From NCBI RefSeq assembly GCF_015244705.1, contig NZ_JABCQF010000004.1, forward strand, positions 186,001 through 250,000: 64,000 nucleotides of DNA. Direction: 5' to 3'. The first letter of the stretch is position 1. Each line of letters begins with the position of its first letter. The DNA is from Gluconobacter potus. GTDB lineage: Bacteria > Pseudomonadota > Alphaproteobacteria > Acetobacterales > Acetobacteraceae. The notes under the pieces are model-generated. The model was not told the origin of the DNA, made no database searches, and was given only the letters and a program-made list of their open reading frames with translations. The position numbers were made by a program, and so were the translations under genes. This document shows positions 56,202 to 64,000 of the stretch, one piece after another.

Positions 56202-57136
56202 TGCGGGAGGATCCGTCCTTTCAGAGAGACGATTTTGTCCGGGAGCGTTTTTCCGGGGCCCTGCCGCCCCAGGAAGACCGCCCCTCGCGGGCAAAGCTGT
56301 TCTGGCGCCGGCAACGGCGGCTGGTCCGGCCCGCGATCGTATTTCTGGTTGTGATGGGAATTGCCGGGGCGGGCATTCGCCTTCTGTATGACGCGGCCTC
56401 CGAAGAGCGCTTCGCCCCGCTGCGGGCACGGCTGGTCGAAATGGAACCGCTGCCCATCCGCCACATCGTCATCAACGGTCGCGGCATGACCAGCGAAGCC
56501 TCGATCCAGGAAGCGCTGGGCACATCCGTCGGACGTCCGATCTTTGGATTTTCCGTTGAAGCCGCACGTCAGCGGCTGGATGAACTGCCGTTCATCGACC
56601 ACGCAACGGTCGAACGGCACATGCCCGATACCGTGATCATCACGCTTGTGGAGCGCACGCCGATTGCCGTCTGGCAGGATCGCGGGCATTTCATGCTCAT
56701 CAACCGGGCGGGAGAGGAAGTCTCCGATCAGGGTCTGACCGGGAAAAATGCACAGGCTTTTCTGCAACTTCCCCTCGTGGTGGGAGAAGGTGCAAATACG
56801 GCAGCCGCCAGTGTGATCGACGCCCTGAACAAGGAGCCGCTGGTCAAAAGCCAGGTTACGGCCCTGATCCGCGTGGGCAACCGGCGCTGGAATGCCACGC
56901 TCAAGGACGGCACGACCGTGATGCTGCCTGAGGGCGAGGAAGCCGCGGCATTCACCCGTCTGGCCCGCTATCAGCAGAGCATGCGTCTGCTGGAGCGGCC
57001 GGTCCAGTCGATCGATCTGCGCCTTCCGGACCGAATGGTCGTCCACCAGCCGCCTCAGGCAGCTCCGCCTCCGGATAGCGCAAAGCCTGACCCTTCCTCA
57101 CCGTCACCACCAGCAGACAGCACGAAGCAGCCATGA
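56201..57136 (+). CDS. ftsQ: Cell division protein FtsQ
   Basis: 311-residue bitopic divisome protein. A cytoplasmic N-terminus of about 45 residues, one helix (about 46-65, AIVFLVVMGIAGAGIRLLY), a POTRA domain (IRHIVINGRGMTSEASIQEALGTSVG) and the FtsQ beta domain (VERTPIAVWQDRGHFMLINRAGEEV) are seen. A Pro-rich tail follows. It shares one base with ddl and overlaps ftsA by four bases. Confidence 0.94.
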   Translation: MREDPSFQRDDFVRERFSGALPPQEDRPSRAKLFWRRQRRLVRPAIVFLVVMGIAGAGIRLLYDAASEERFAPLRARLVEMEPLPIRHIVINGRGMTSEASIQEALGTSVGRPIFGFSVEAARQRLDELPFIDHATVERHMPDTVIITLVERTPIAVWQDRGHFMLINRAGEEVSDQGLTGKNAQAFLQLPLVVGEGANTAAASVIDALNKEPLVKSQVTALIRVGNRRWNATLKDGTTVMLPEGEEAAAFTRLARYQQSMRLLERPVQSIDLRLPDRMVVHQPPQAAPPPDSAKPDPSSPSPPADSTKQP

Positions 57137-58530
57137 ACGACCACAACTCCATGTCAGATCTTCCGGCATTCCGGCGCCGGGGCGGTCTCAGGGGCCGGTC
57201 CCTCATCCCTGTCGGTGGCGAACGTGACGTCAGCGTCAACCGCGTCCCGCGTGACATCCTGCCGCTTCCCCCCGAGGACACACAGCGGAACGTCAGCTGG
57301 CGTCCGGGGATTTTCGGTGCGCTGGACATCGGCACGACGAAAATGACCTGCCTGATCGGCAAGGGCGAACCGGATGGATCCATTCAGGTTCTGGGCCATG
57401 GATGGCGCCGTTCCCACGGCATCCGTTCGGGGTCCATCGTTGATATCCGCGAGGCCGAAGCTGCAATCCGTGCCACCGTCGGACAGGCCGAGGAAGCTGC
57501 CGAGCGGCGCATGGACTCGCTCGTCGTCAACCTGTCCTGCGGGCGCCCGCTGAGCCGTCTGGTTGACGCGCAGATCCCCATCGGCGGCCGCGAAGTCACC
57601 GCCGGTGACGTGCAGCGCCTGATCGCCGAAGGACAGGCCCGCGCCTGGATGGAAGGCCGCGAAGTCATCCATACGCTTCCCATCGGATATGTCGTGGATT
57701 CCATCCCCGGAATCGCGGACCCGATCGGGCATCAGTGTGAAGAACTGGCCACCCGGATGCATGTCGTGGACATGAATTCCAGCGCCTTGCGCACTCTGGA
57801 TGCCGTCCTGCAACACGCAGAACTGAAGCTGGACGGGCTGGTCGCGAGTCCCTTTGCCTCCGGCGTGTCAGTTCTGGCCGCCGAAGAGCGCGAACTGGGT
57901 GTGACCGTCGTGGAAATGGGCGGCGGCACGACGTCACTGGCGGTTTTCTGTGAAGGCAAGCTGCTCCACACGGCCCAGATCCGGGTTGGCGGCCTGCATG
58001 TCACGCGCGACATTGCCGGCGTGCTCTCGACGTCTCTGGAAACGGCCGAACGCCTCAAGACGATGTATGGTGCCGCCCAGATGGGTTCGGACGACCAGCG
58101 GGAAATCCTTTCGGTGCCGCTGATCGGCGAGAACAGCGACCGGCTGGTCCGGCTTCAGCGCTCCAAGGTCATTTCCGTCATCCAGCCCCGGATCGAGGAA
58201 ACGCTCGAACTCGTGCGGCAGTCGCTCGATAATGCGGGACTGGGGCGCCTGGCCAATGGTCGGGTCGTGCTGACCGGTGGTGCATCGCTTCTTGAGGGAA
58301 TCGTGCCCGTCGCAACGCGTATTCTTGGCCGGCCTGTCCGGATGGGAAAACCCCAGAACATTTACGGCCTGCCCGAGACTGCCGCGGCTTCGGCAGGATT
58401 TTCAACCGCTGCGGGGCTTCTGGCCTGGGCAGCGGGTGCGGATCGGGATTTCGGAGATATTTCCGTTCCTGAACCTAAACCTCGCGGACTTGTTAAACGT
58501 CTCGTAGGCTTCATACGCAACAATGTGTAG
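57133..58530 (+). CDS. ftsA: Cell division protein FtsA
   Basis: 465-residue actin-like protein that ties FtsZ to the membrane. The ATP-binding core has FGALDIGTTKMTCLIGKGE, VVEMGGGTTSLAVF and VLTGGASLLEGIV. The extreme C-terminus (RGLVKRLVGFIRNNV) is an amphipathic membrane-targeting helix. An extra N-terminal stretch of about 60 residues precedes the actin fold. It overlaps ftsQ by ATGA; ftsZ starts 57 bases later. Confidence 0.96.
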   Translation: MNDHNSMSDLPAFRRRGGLRGRSLIPVGGERDVSVNRVPRDILPLPPEDTQRNVSWRPGIFGALDIGTTKMTCLIGKGEPDGSIQVLGHGWRRSHGIRSGSIVDIREAEAAIRATVGQAEEAAERRMDSLVVNLSCGRPLSRLVDAQIPIGGREVTAGDVQRLIAEGQARAWMEGREVIHTLPIGYVVDSIPGIADPIGHQCEELATRMHVVDMNSSALRTLDAVLQHAELKLDGLVASPFASGVSVLAAEERELGVTVVEMGGGTTSLAVFCEGKLLHTAQIRVGGLHVTRDIAGVLSTSLETAERLKTMYGAAQMGSDDQREILSVPLIGENSDRLVRLQRSKVISVIQPRIEETLELVRQSLDNAGLGRLANGRVVLTGGASLLEGIVPVATRILGRPVRMGKPQNIYGLPETAAASAGFSTAAGLLAWAAGADRDFGDISVPEPKPRGLVKRLVGFIRNNV

Positions 58531-58587
58531 TCTACTACAGATGACAACGCCCACACCTGTCGCTTTCATGAAGTTCCGGACCAGATC

Positions 58588-60120
58588 ATGACGCTGAACC
58601 TTACTCCTACTCCCAATTCCCACGTTGAGCTGGCGCCACGGATTACCGTGATCGGCGTTGGCGGCGGCGGCACGAATGCCGTCGACAACATGATCGCGTC
58701 TGAACTCAAGGGCGTGGAATTCGTCGTTGCCAACACCGACGCCCAGCAGCTTGCCCACTCCAAGGCCGAACGCCGCGTCCAGCTTGGCCCCCATCTGACG
58801 CGCGGTCTGGGTGCAGGTGCAAAGCCGGAAATCGGTCGCGAAGCCGCCGAAGAAGCCGCACAGGAAATCGACCGTCAGCTCGAAGGCGCGAATCTGGTCT
58901 TCATCACGGCCGGCATGGGCGGCGGTACAGGTACGGGTGCGGCTCCGGTCATCGCACGCATGGCGCGTGAGCGCGGCGTCCTGACGGTCGGCGTTGTTTC
59001 CAAGCCTTTCAATTTTGAAGGCCGCCGCCGCACGACTGCCGCAGAAAACGGCATTGCCGAACTGCAGAAGCACGTCGATACGCTGATCGTCATCCCGAAC
59101 CAGAACCTGTTCAATTCGGCAACGCAGAACACGACGTTCCGCGAAGCCTTCCGGATGGCTGACAATGTCCTGAATATGGGCGTTCGCGGCATTACGGACC
59201 TCATGGTCTCTCCGGGCCTCATCAATCTCGACTTTGCGGACGTCAAGGCCGTGATGGAAGAGATGGGCAAGGCCATGATGGGGACGGGCGAAGCCTCCAG
59301 CGAGGAAGATGCGGAAGACCGTGCCGTGCTCGCAGCCGAGCGCGCGATTTCCAACCCGCTGCTGGAAGACGCGTCCATGGCAGGTGCGCGTGGCCTGCTC
59401 ATCAACATCACCGGCGGCGAAGACCTGACGCTGTACGAAGTCAACGCTGCTGCTGACCGCATCCGTGAAGAAGTGGCCGATGATGCCAACATCATCTTCG
59501 GCGCGCTGATCGACGAAAAGCTGAACGGTCGTGTCCGCGTGTCCGTCGTTGCCACCGGCATCGACACACAGCCGCGTCAGGATCCTTCGGCTCCGAGCAC
59601 GGAAACCCGTCAGGCCGCTGCGCCGCAGACGAACGCCGGAACGGCCGCTCCGCGCGAAAGCGCCGGGACCCGCGCGGCAGCGTCCTCGTTCCAGCCAGGA
59701 TCGACCTATGCCGGGGGGCCGCCGCGCCCGAATTTCGCGATTGATCCCCAGCAGCAGCAGGCCCAGAACACAGCCCCGCAGCCGCAGCAGGAAGCCCCGG
59801 CGACCCAGCCTGCGGCCACTGAAACCCAGACGCCCCGTCAGGAAAACACCCACCAGCCTTCTCCCCGGGCCGGTCTGTTCTCCGATCCGTCCCGTCATGC
59901 CCCGCCGCCGCAGCCCGAAGCGCCGCGGAGCCTGTTCGGTATGGTCACGGGCGCCTTCCGCAGCCGTCCGCCCCAACCGCAGCAGGCACCGCAGACCACC
60001 CAGCGGACGGAGCCCAGTACCCGCGACGGATACCCCCAACAGGCGCCGCAGCAGCAGGAACAGCCTTCCGGCAATGCTGACGATTCCAACCTGGATATTC
60101 CGACCTACCTGCGCCGCTGA
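58588..60120 (+). CDS. ftsZ: Cell division protein FtsZ
   Basis: 510-residue tubulin-like GTPase forming the Z-ring. Nucleotide site GGGTGTG (111-117), [15 protein letters not shown] and the T7 loop NLDFADVK are intact in the first 320 residues. A long Pro/Gln/Ala-rich linker of about 175 residues follows, typical of alphaproteobacteria. The C-terminal peptide [10 protein letters not shown], which binds FtsA and other partners, is conserved. A perfect stem-loop lies after the stop, separating it from lpxC. Confidence 0.97.
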   Translation: MTLNLTPTPNSHVELAPRITVIGVGGGGTNAVDNMIASELKGVEFVVANTDAQQLAHSKAERRVQLGPHLTRGLGAGAKPEIGREAAEEAAQEIDRQLEGANLVFITAGMGGGTGTGAAPVIARMARERGVLTVGVVSKPFNFEGRRRTTAAENGIAELQKHVDTLIVIPNQNLFNSATQNTTFREAFRMADNVLNMGVRGITDLMVSPGLINLDFADVKAVMEEMGKAMMGTGEASSEEDAEDRAVLAAERAISNPLLEDASMAGARGLLINITGGEDLTLYEVNAAADRIREEVADDANIIFGALIDEKLNGRVRVSVVATGIDTQPRQDPSAPSTETRQAAAPQTNAGTAAPRESAGTRAAASSFQPGSTYAGGPPRPNFAIDPQQQQAQNTAPQPQQEAPATQPAATETQTPRQENTHQPSPRAGLFSDPSRHAPPPQPEAPRSLFGMVTGAFRSRPPQPQQAPQTTQRTEPSTRDGYPQQAPQQQEQPSGNADDSNLDIPTYLRR

Positions 60121-60125
60121 TCGTC

Positions 60126-60156
60126 TTTCCCCCTCATGCACACCATGAGGGGGAAA
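60126..60156. terminator. 13-bp stem-loop between ftsZ and lpxC
   Basis: TTTCCCCCTCATG (60126-60138) pairs perfectly with CATGAGGGGGAAA (60144-60156) around a 5-base loop, beginning 5 bases after the ftsZ stop. No T-run follows on either strand, so it may end or protect the ftsZ mRNA without being a standard terminator. Confidence 0.45.
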
Positions 60157-60172
60157 TATCCGGCAACAATCG

Positions 60173-60199
60173 TTGACTGGAACTGACGCCCGGTATCTG
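60173..60199 (+). promoter_or_regulatory. Weak candidate promoter of lpxC
   Basis: TTGACT (60173-60178) is followed by TATCTG (60194-60199) with a short 15-base spacer, about 40 bases before the lpxC start and after the ftsZ stem-loop. Spacing is below optimum, so support is limited. Confidence 0.25.
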
Positions 60200-60236
60200 T
60201 TTTCTAGTCTCCGGAATCAGATTTTTCGGAGGCTTT

Positions 60237-61268
60237 ATGCAGGTTACGCCAACGCATGGCGGCAGCACGGCGAAAGGCGTTGAGGCAGGACAGCCGGAAA
60301 CGGTCTCTGCCCTCGATGGAACGCCTTCCCGCCCGGAGCGCGGCAGCTCGAAAAACCTGCAGACAACCCTTGCCAACCCCATTCACTGTCAGGGCATCGC
60401 CCTGCACAGTGGCGTAACCGTCGATCTAGTTCTCTCCCCCGCCCCCGCGGATACCGGCGTCAGGTTCCAGCGTTCGGACATCGAGGGCTCCCCCTCCTTT
60501 CCCGCGCTCTACGACCATATCGTGGACACCCGTCTTTCAACGGTTGTCGGCTGCCCCACGGATCCCTCCCTGCGTGTTGCCACGATCGAGCACCTCATGG
60601 CGGCCCTCAACGCCTGCGAGATCGACAATATCCTCGTTGCGGTCAGTGGCCCCGAACTGCCCGTTCTCGATGGTGCGTCAGATGCCTTTGCCTTCCTGAT
60701 CCGCTGCGCCGGCCGTAAAACGCTGGACAAGCCCCGCCAGGTTATCGAGATCCTGCGCAACGTCCGGGTCGAAGGCGAAAACGGTGCCTTTGCCGAACTG
60801 CGCCCCGCCCAGCGCGGCCTCTCCCTGGCCATTTCACTGAGCTTCCCGGCTCAGGCCATCGGAAACCAGCGTTACGCCATCCAGCTTGATGAACGTCGCT
60901 TCATGGAAGAACTCGCGTTCTGCCGCACCTTCGTCAACCGCAAGGACATCGAGTATCTACAGAGTATCGGACTGGCACGCGGTGGCTCACTGGACACGGC
61001 GGTCGTTGTGGATGGAGAAAATATCCTCAATCCGGCAGGCCTGAAAATCGAGCGCGAGTTCGCCCGCCACAAACTACTTGATGCGATTGGCGATCTCTAT
61101 TGCGCCGGCCACCGGATGCAGGCCGGTTTTATTGGTCACAAATCCGGTCATGCGCTCAATAACAGGCTTCTGCGGGCAGTTTTTTCCGATGCCGCCAACT
61201 GGCGTTTCGTCCCAACGGGCTCATCGCGAGCCGTTCCCAAGGCCCTGCGCGCGCGCGTTGCTGCCTGA
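60237..61268 (+). CDS. lpxC: UDP-3-O-acyl-GlcNAc deacetylase (LpxC)
   Basis: 343-residue zinc enzyme catalysing the first committed step of lipid A synthesis. Zinc and catalytic residues are visible: His in TIEHLMAALNA, His and Asp in FARHKLLDAIGDL, and His in GHKSGHALNN. About 40 residues precede the usual LpxC start (QTTLANPIHCQGIALHSG), a modest N-terminal extension. The position after ftsZ is conserved in many proteobacteria. Confidence 0.96.
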   Translation: MQVTPTHGGSTAKGVEAGQPETVSALDGTPSRPERGSSKNLQTTLANPIHCQGIALHSGVTVDLVLSPAPADTGVRFQRSDIEGSPSFPALYDHIVDTRLSTVVGCPTDPSLRVATIEHLMAALNACEIDNILVAVSGPELPVLDGASDAFAFLIRCAGRKTLDKPRQVIEILRNVRVEGENGAFAELRPAQRGLSLAISLSFPAQAIGNQRYAIQLDERRFMEELAFCRTFVNRKDIEYLQSIGLARGGSLDTAVVVDGENILNPAGLKIEREFARHKLLDAIGDLYCAGHRMQAGFIGHKSGHALNNRLLRAVFSDAANWRFVPTGSSRAVPKALRARVAA

Positions 61269-61336
61269 GACACATGGCAGGTCTTTCGTCAGCGCATTCC
61301 CGTGATATAAGACGGGCTTCCACGGGAAGAGCAGGT

Positions 61337-62236
61337 ATGACAAGCAGCACTCAGCGTCATTTTGAAGCATCGGTCATGAATGGTGGTTTCATTCTGAGAG
61401 CTGCGGCTGTCAGCGGGTTTCTGCTGCTTTCCGGCTGTTCGCTGTTCTCGCACCAGCACGAAAAGCCCGCGATTCCCAAAACCGCCGATGCCGAGACCCT
61501 GTACAATTACGGGATCGATGCCCTGCACACGGGCCACTACGAGCTGGCCGGCGGCGAATTCGAGCTGCTGCAGCAGAACTACCCCTATTCCGGCTTCACG
61601 GGTAACGCCGAGCTGATGGAAGGGTATGCCTACTACCTTCAGGGCGAATACGCGCTTTCGGTCCAGCAGCTCGAACGCTATCTCCAGCTGCACCCGACCA
61701 GCCCGGACGCGGCCTATGCCTTCTATCTGCGCGCGCTCTGCTATTACGAGCAGATCGCAAACGTCGAGCGTGACCAGCAGGGCACCGTTGAAGCCCTGGA
61801 CGCGCTGGAAGAGGTCATCACCCGCTTCCCGCAGACATCCTACGCCCGTGACGCCCAGCTGAAGATCGATCTGTGCCGTGACCATCTGGCCGGCAAGGAA
61901 ATGCTGGTCGGCCGCTGGTACCAGCAGCAGCGCAACTATGAAGCGGCCATGACCCGCTACCAGCGCGTCGTGCAGGACTACCAGACGACCAACCACGTCG
62001 CCGAAGCGCTCGAGCGTCTCGTGGAGGTCTATCTGGCTCTTGGCCTGAAGGATCAGGCGCACCAGACGGCCGCCGTTCTGGGCTATAACTATCCCGACAG
62101 CCAGTGGTATCGTTATGCCTATAATGATCTTCGGGAAAACCACCTGCTCAAGAGCGACCTCAAAAAGCCGGTCATTCATCCGGAACAGCAGGCGCACCGT
62201 GGCTTCTTCTCCCGCGTCTGGCACAGCGTCTTCTGA
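61337..62236 (+). CDS. bamD: Outer membrane assembly lipoprotein BamD
   Basis: 299-residue lipoprotein of the BAM complex made of TPR repeats. The lipobox LLSGC follows a hydrophobic segment, and TPR units are seen (AETLYNYGIDALHTGHYELAGGEFELLQQNYP, then EYALSVQQLERYLQLHPTSPDAAYAFYLRALCYYEQI). The ATG at 61337 has GGAAGAG upstream and is preferred; ATG at 61376 gives a more compact signal peptide and cannot be excluded. It lies between lpxC and recN, as in other alphaproteobacteria. Confidence 0.94.
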   Translation: MTSSTQRHFEASVMNGGFILRAAAVSGFLLLSGCSLFSHQHEKPAIPKTADAETLYNYGIDALHTGHYELAGGEFELLQQNYPYSGFTGNAELMEGYAYYLQGEYALSVQQLERYLQLHPTSPDAAYAFYLRALCYYEQIANVERDQQGTVEALDALEEVITRFPQTSYARDAQLKIDLCRDHLAGKEMLVGRWYQQQRNYEAAMTRYQRVVQDYQTTNHVAEALERLVEVYLALGLKDQAHQTAAVLGYNYPDSQWYRYAYNDLRENHLLKSDLKKPVIHPEQQAHRGFFSRVWHSVF

Positions 62237-62281
62237 TATCGTCCCTTTGAAACGGGACGACATGCTCCCAACATTGCTGTC

Positions 62282-64000
62282 ATGCTGACACATCTCTCGA
62301 TCCGTGACGTCGTTCTGATCGAAAAGCTCGATCTTGGTCTCGCCCCCGGTCTGACGGTCCTGACCGGCGAGACCGGAGCCGGCAAGTCCATCCTGCTCGA
62401 CAGTCTGGGACTGGCCCTCGGCGAGCGTGCCAGCGGTGGTCTCGTCCGCTCGGGAGCCACCCAGGCCAGCGTGTCGGCCATTTTCGAAATCGCCAGCGAC
62501 CATCCAGTCTTTGCCCTGCTCGACGAGCACGGCATCGTGCGCGAAGACCCGACGGACCCGGTTGTCCTGCGCCGTATCGTCACGCCGGATGCCCGCTCCC
62601 GTGCCTATATCTGTGATCAGCCGGTTGGCGTGGGCCTGCTGCGCCGTGTGGGCGCCCATCTCGTGGAAATCCAGGGCCAGCACGAACAGATGGGCCTGGC
62701 CGACCAGAGTACCCATCTCGATCTTCTGGATGCTTTCGGGATCGCCCAATCCCTGCGGGAAAAGACGGCTCTAACCTTCCGCCAGTGGGCCGCGGCCCGC
62801 AGCGCCCTGAAAGCGGCGCGTAACGACATGGAAGCCGCGGCCCGCGAGGAAGAATGGCTGCGTCAGACAGTCGATGATCTGGAGCGACTGGCCCCTCAGG
62901 AAGGCGAAGAGGATGCTCTCGCGGCCACACGCGTCAGTCTCCAGCGCGATGAACGTCGCGGCGAAGCCGTTGCCGCTGCACTCTCGGAACTGACCCCGCG
63001 CGATCGCCGCTCTTCCGCCCCTGCTGCCGCCCTGCGCTCGGCCAGCCGCGCCCTTGCCAGACTTCTGCCCGCCCCTACGGAGACGGAAACGCTTTCCGAC
63101 AGCCACCAGACACAGGCCCAGGACGCGCTCGACGCCCTCGGAAAAGCTGAAGAAGCCCTGGCCGAAGCTGAAATGCTGCTGAGCCGTCTGGCTGCCGACA
63201 CCGAAGGCGACCCCCGCCTGCTGGAAGAAACGGAAGAACGCCTTTTTGCCCTCCGCGCCGAGGCCCGCAAACACAATATCTCCGTTGCAGAACTTCCCGG
63301 TTTTCTTGCCGAACTGAAAAGACGGCTCGCGGCCCTCGATTCCAGCAATGCCGAGCTGGCCCGCTTGGAGACAGCCCTGACTGAAGCGCGTCTCGCCTAT
63401 GAAGACGCGGCCCGCACGCTCTCCGCCGCCCGGAAAAAAGCCGCCGAGAAGCTGGAAAAGGCTGTCAGTGCCGAGCTACGCCCCGTCAAGCTGGAGCGCG
63501 CCCGCTTCATCGTCTCGCTCCTGCCGCTTGAGCCCGATCACTGGAACAGTCAGGGCATGGAACAGGCCTCGTTCCTGATTGCCGCCAACCCCGGACAGTC
63601 GCCCGGCCCTCTCGCCAAGGTAGCATCCGGCGGAGAGCTGTCGCGTCTCATGCTTGCGCTGAAAGTGGTGCTGGCGGAACGCTCCGATGTCGGGACGCTG
63701 GTGTTCGATGAAGTCGATTCCGGCGTTGGCGGTGCCACGGCCTCCTCGATCGGAGACCGGCTGCACAAGGTCGCGCAGGACGTGCAGGTTCTGGTCGTCA
63801 CCCACAGCCCGCAGGTCGCGGCGCGCGGCGACCATCATCTGCGCATCGCCAAACGTGTCCGCAATGACCGGACCGAGACCCTGGCCGAACCCCTGCCCCA
63901 TGACGCCCGGCGCGAGGAAATCGCCCGAATGCTTGCGGGCGACATCATTACAGACGCAGCCCGAGGGGCTGCCGACAGCCTTCTGGGACATCAGATTTCA
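62282..64000 (+). CDS. recN: DNA repair protein RecN (3' end outside window)
   Basis: SMC-like ATPase for double-strand-break repair. I translated the open frame from ATG 62282: 573 codons without a stop to the window edge. Walker A LTGETGAGKSILLDSL (near residue 28-43), a long coiled-coil middle (Ala/Glu/Arg-rich, about 160-390), signature VASGGELSRLMLAL and Walker B LVFDEVDSGVGG are intact. RecN proteins are about 550-560 residues, so only a few codons are missing. It follows bamD by 45 bases. Confidence 0.95.
   Translation, partial: MLTHLSIRDVVLIEKLDLGLAPGLTVLTGETGAGKSILLDSLGLALGERASGGLVRSGATQASVSAIFEIASDHPVFALLDEHGIVREDPTDPVVLRRIVTPDARSRAYICDQPVGVGLLRRVGAHLVEIQGQHEQMGLADQSTHLDLLDAFGIAQSLREKTALTFRQWAAARSALKAARNDMEAAAREEEWLRQTVDDLERLAPQEGEEDALAATRVSLQRDERRGEAVAAALSELTPRDRRSSAPAAALRSASRALARLLPAPTETETLSDSHQTQAQDALDALGKAEEALAEAEMLLSRLAADTEGDPRLLEETEERLFALRAEARKHNISVAELPGFLAELKRRLAALDSSNAELARLETALTEARLAYEDAARTLSAARKKAAEKLEKAVSAELRPVKLERARFIVSLLPLEPDHWNSQGMEQASFLIAANPGQSPGPLAKVASGGELSRLMLALKVVLAERSDVGTLVFDEVDSGVGGATASSIGDRLHKVAQDVQVLVVTHSPQVAARGDHHLRIAKRVRNDRTETLAEPLPHDARREEIARMLAGDIITDAARGAADSLLGHQIS

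Noticed and set aside
58402-60141. 579-codon minus-strand frame over ftsZ
   Set aside because: Low-complexity Gly/Arg-rich translation opposite ftsZ with no motif; a shadow in GC-rich DNA.

Overview
The window reads as chromosomal core DNA of a GC-rich alphaproteobacterium, most likely an acetic acid bacterium (Acetobacteraceae, probably Gluconobacter). This rests on an alphaproteobacterial mraZ-to-ftsZ-lpxC-bamD-recN cluster, a yceD-rpmF-plsX-fabH-ihfA-merR operon, obgE-proB, GapR, MucR and a MarR/OmpR pair resembling PetP/PetR. The genus is an inference from gene content. I saw no prophage, insertion sequence, CRISPR array, restriction system or recognisable defence island.

Layout. 1-4.3 kb: 3' part of a serine carboxypeptidase, a VOC protein, and fusA behind rpmB. 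4.3-8.9 kb: an ATM1-like ABC exporter diverging from a Nudix hydrolase/lipoprotein pair, an AI-2E-family permease and tRNA-Pro(GGG). 8.9-13.4 kb: the yceD-rpmF-plsX-fabH-ihfA-merR operon on the minus strand; its last gene carries a 19-unit hexanucleotide repeat. 13.4-17.5 kb: bamE, a four-gene overlapping operon def-marR-ompR-histidine kinase, and rpsU. 17.6-24.2 kb: a secreted prolyl oligopeptidase, motB then motA (inverted from the usual order), and two lipid-linked glycosyltransferases. 24.2-32.8 kb: lrp/trxB/lysR, a small secreted protein, sppA-ihfB, mucR, a DUF4130-UdgX fusion and a FUSC permease. 32.8-40.2 kb: tRNA-Ser(CGA), rplU-rpmA-obgE-proB, an unknown membrane protein, gapR, zwf, a small membrane protein and an HSL-type esterase. 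40.3-64 kb: rnpB, then the complete division and cell-wall cluster, lpxC, bamD and a nearly complete recN running off the end.

How the genes work together. The right third is one co-oriented run that makes UDP-MurNAc-pentapeptide and lipid II (murE, murF, mraY, murD, murG, murC, murB, ddl) and builds the divisome (ftsL, ftsI, ftsW, ftsQ, ftsA, ftsZ). Most of its genes are coupled by ATGA or TGATG overlaps, and a MraZ-type operator lies upstream. The minus-strand operon at 9-13 kb links ribosome (L32), phospholipid (PlsX), fatty acid (FabH) and nucleoid (IHF) functions. BamE and BamD for outer-membrane assembly sit in separate places.

No gene-free stretch exceeds about 300 bases. The longest are 32899-33188 (rplU leader), 40734-41020 (mraZ control region) and 36990-37271 (between gapR and zwf).
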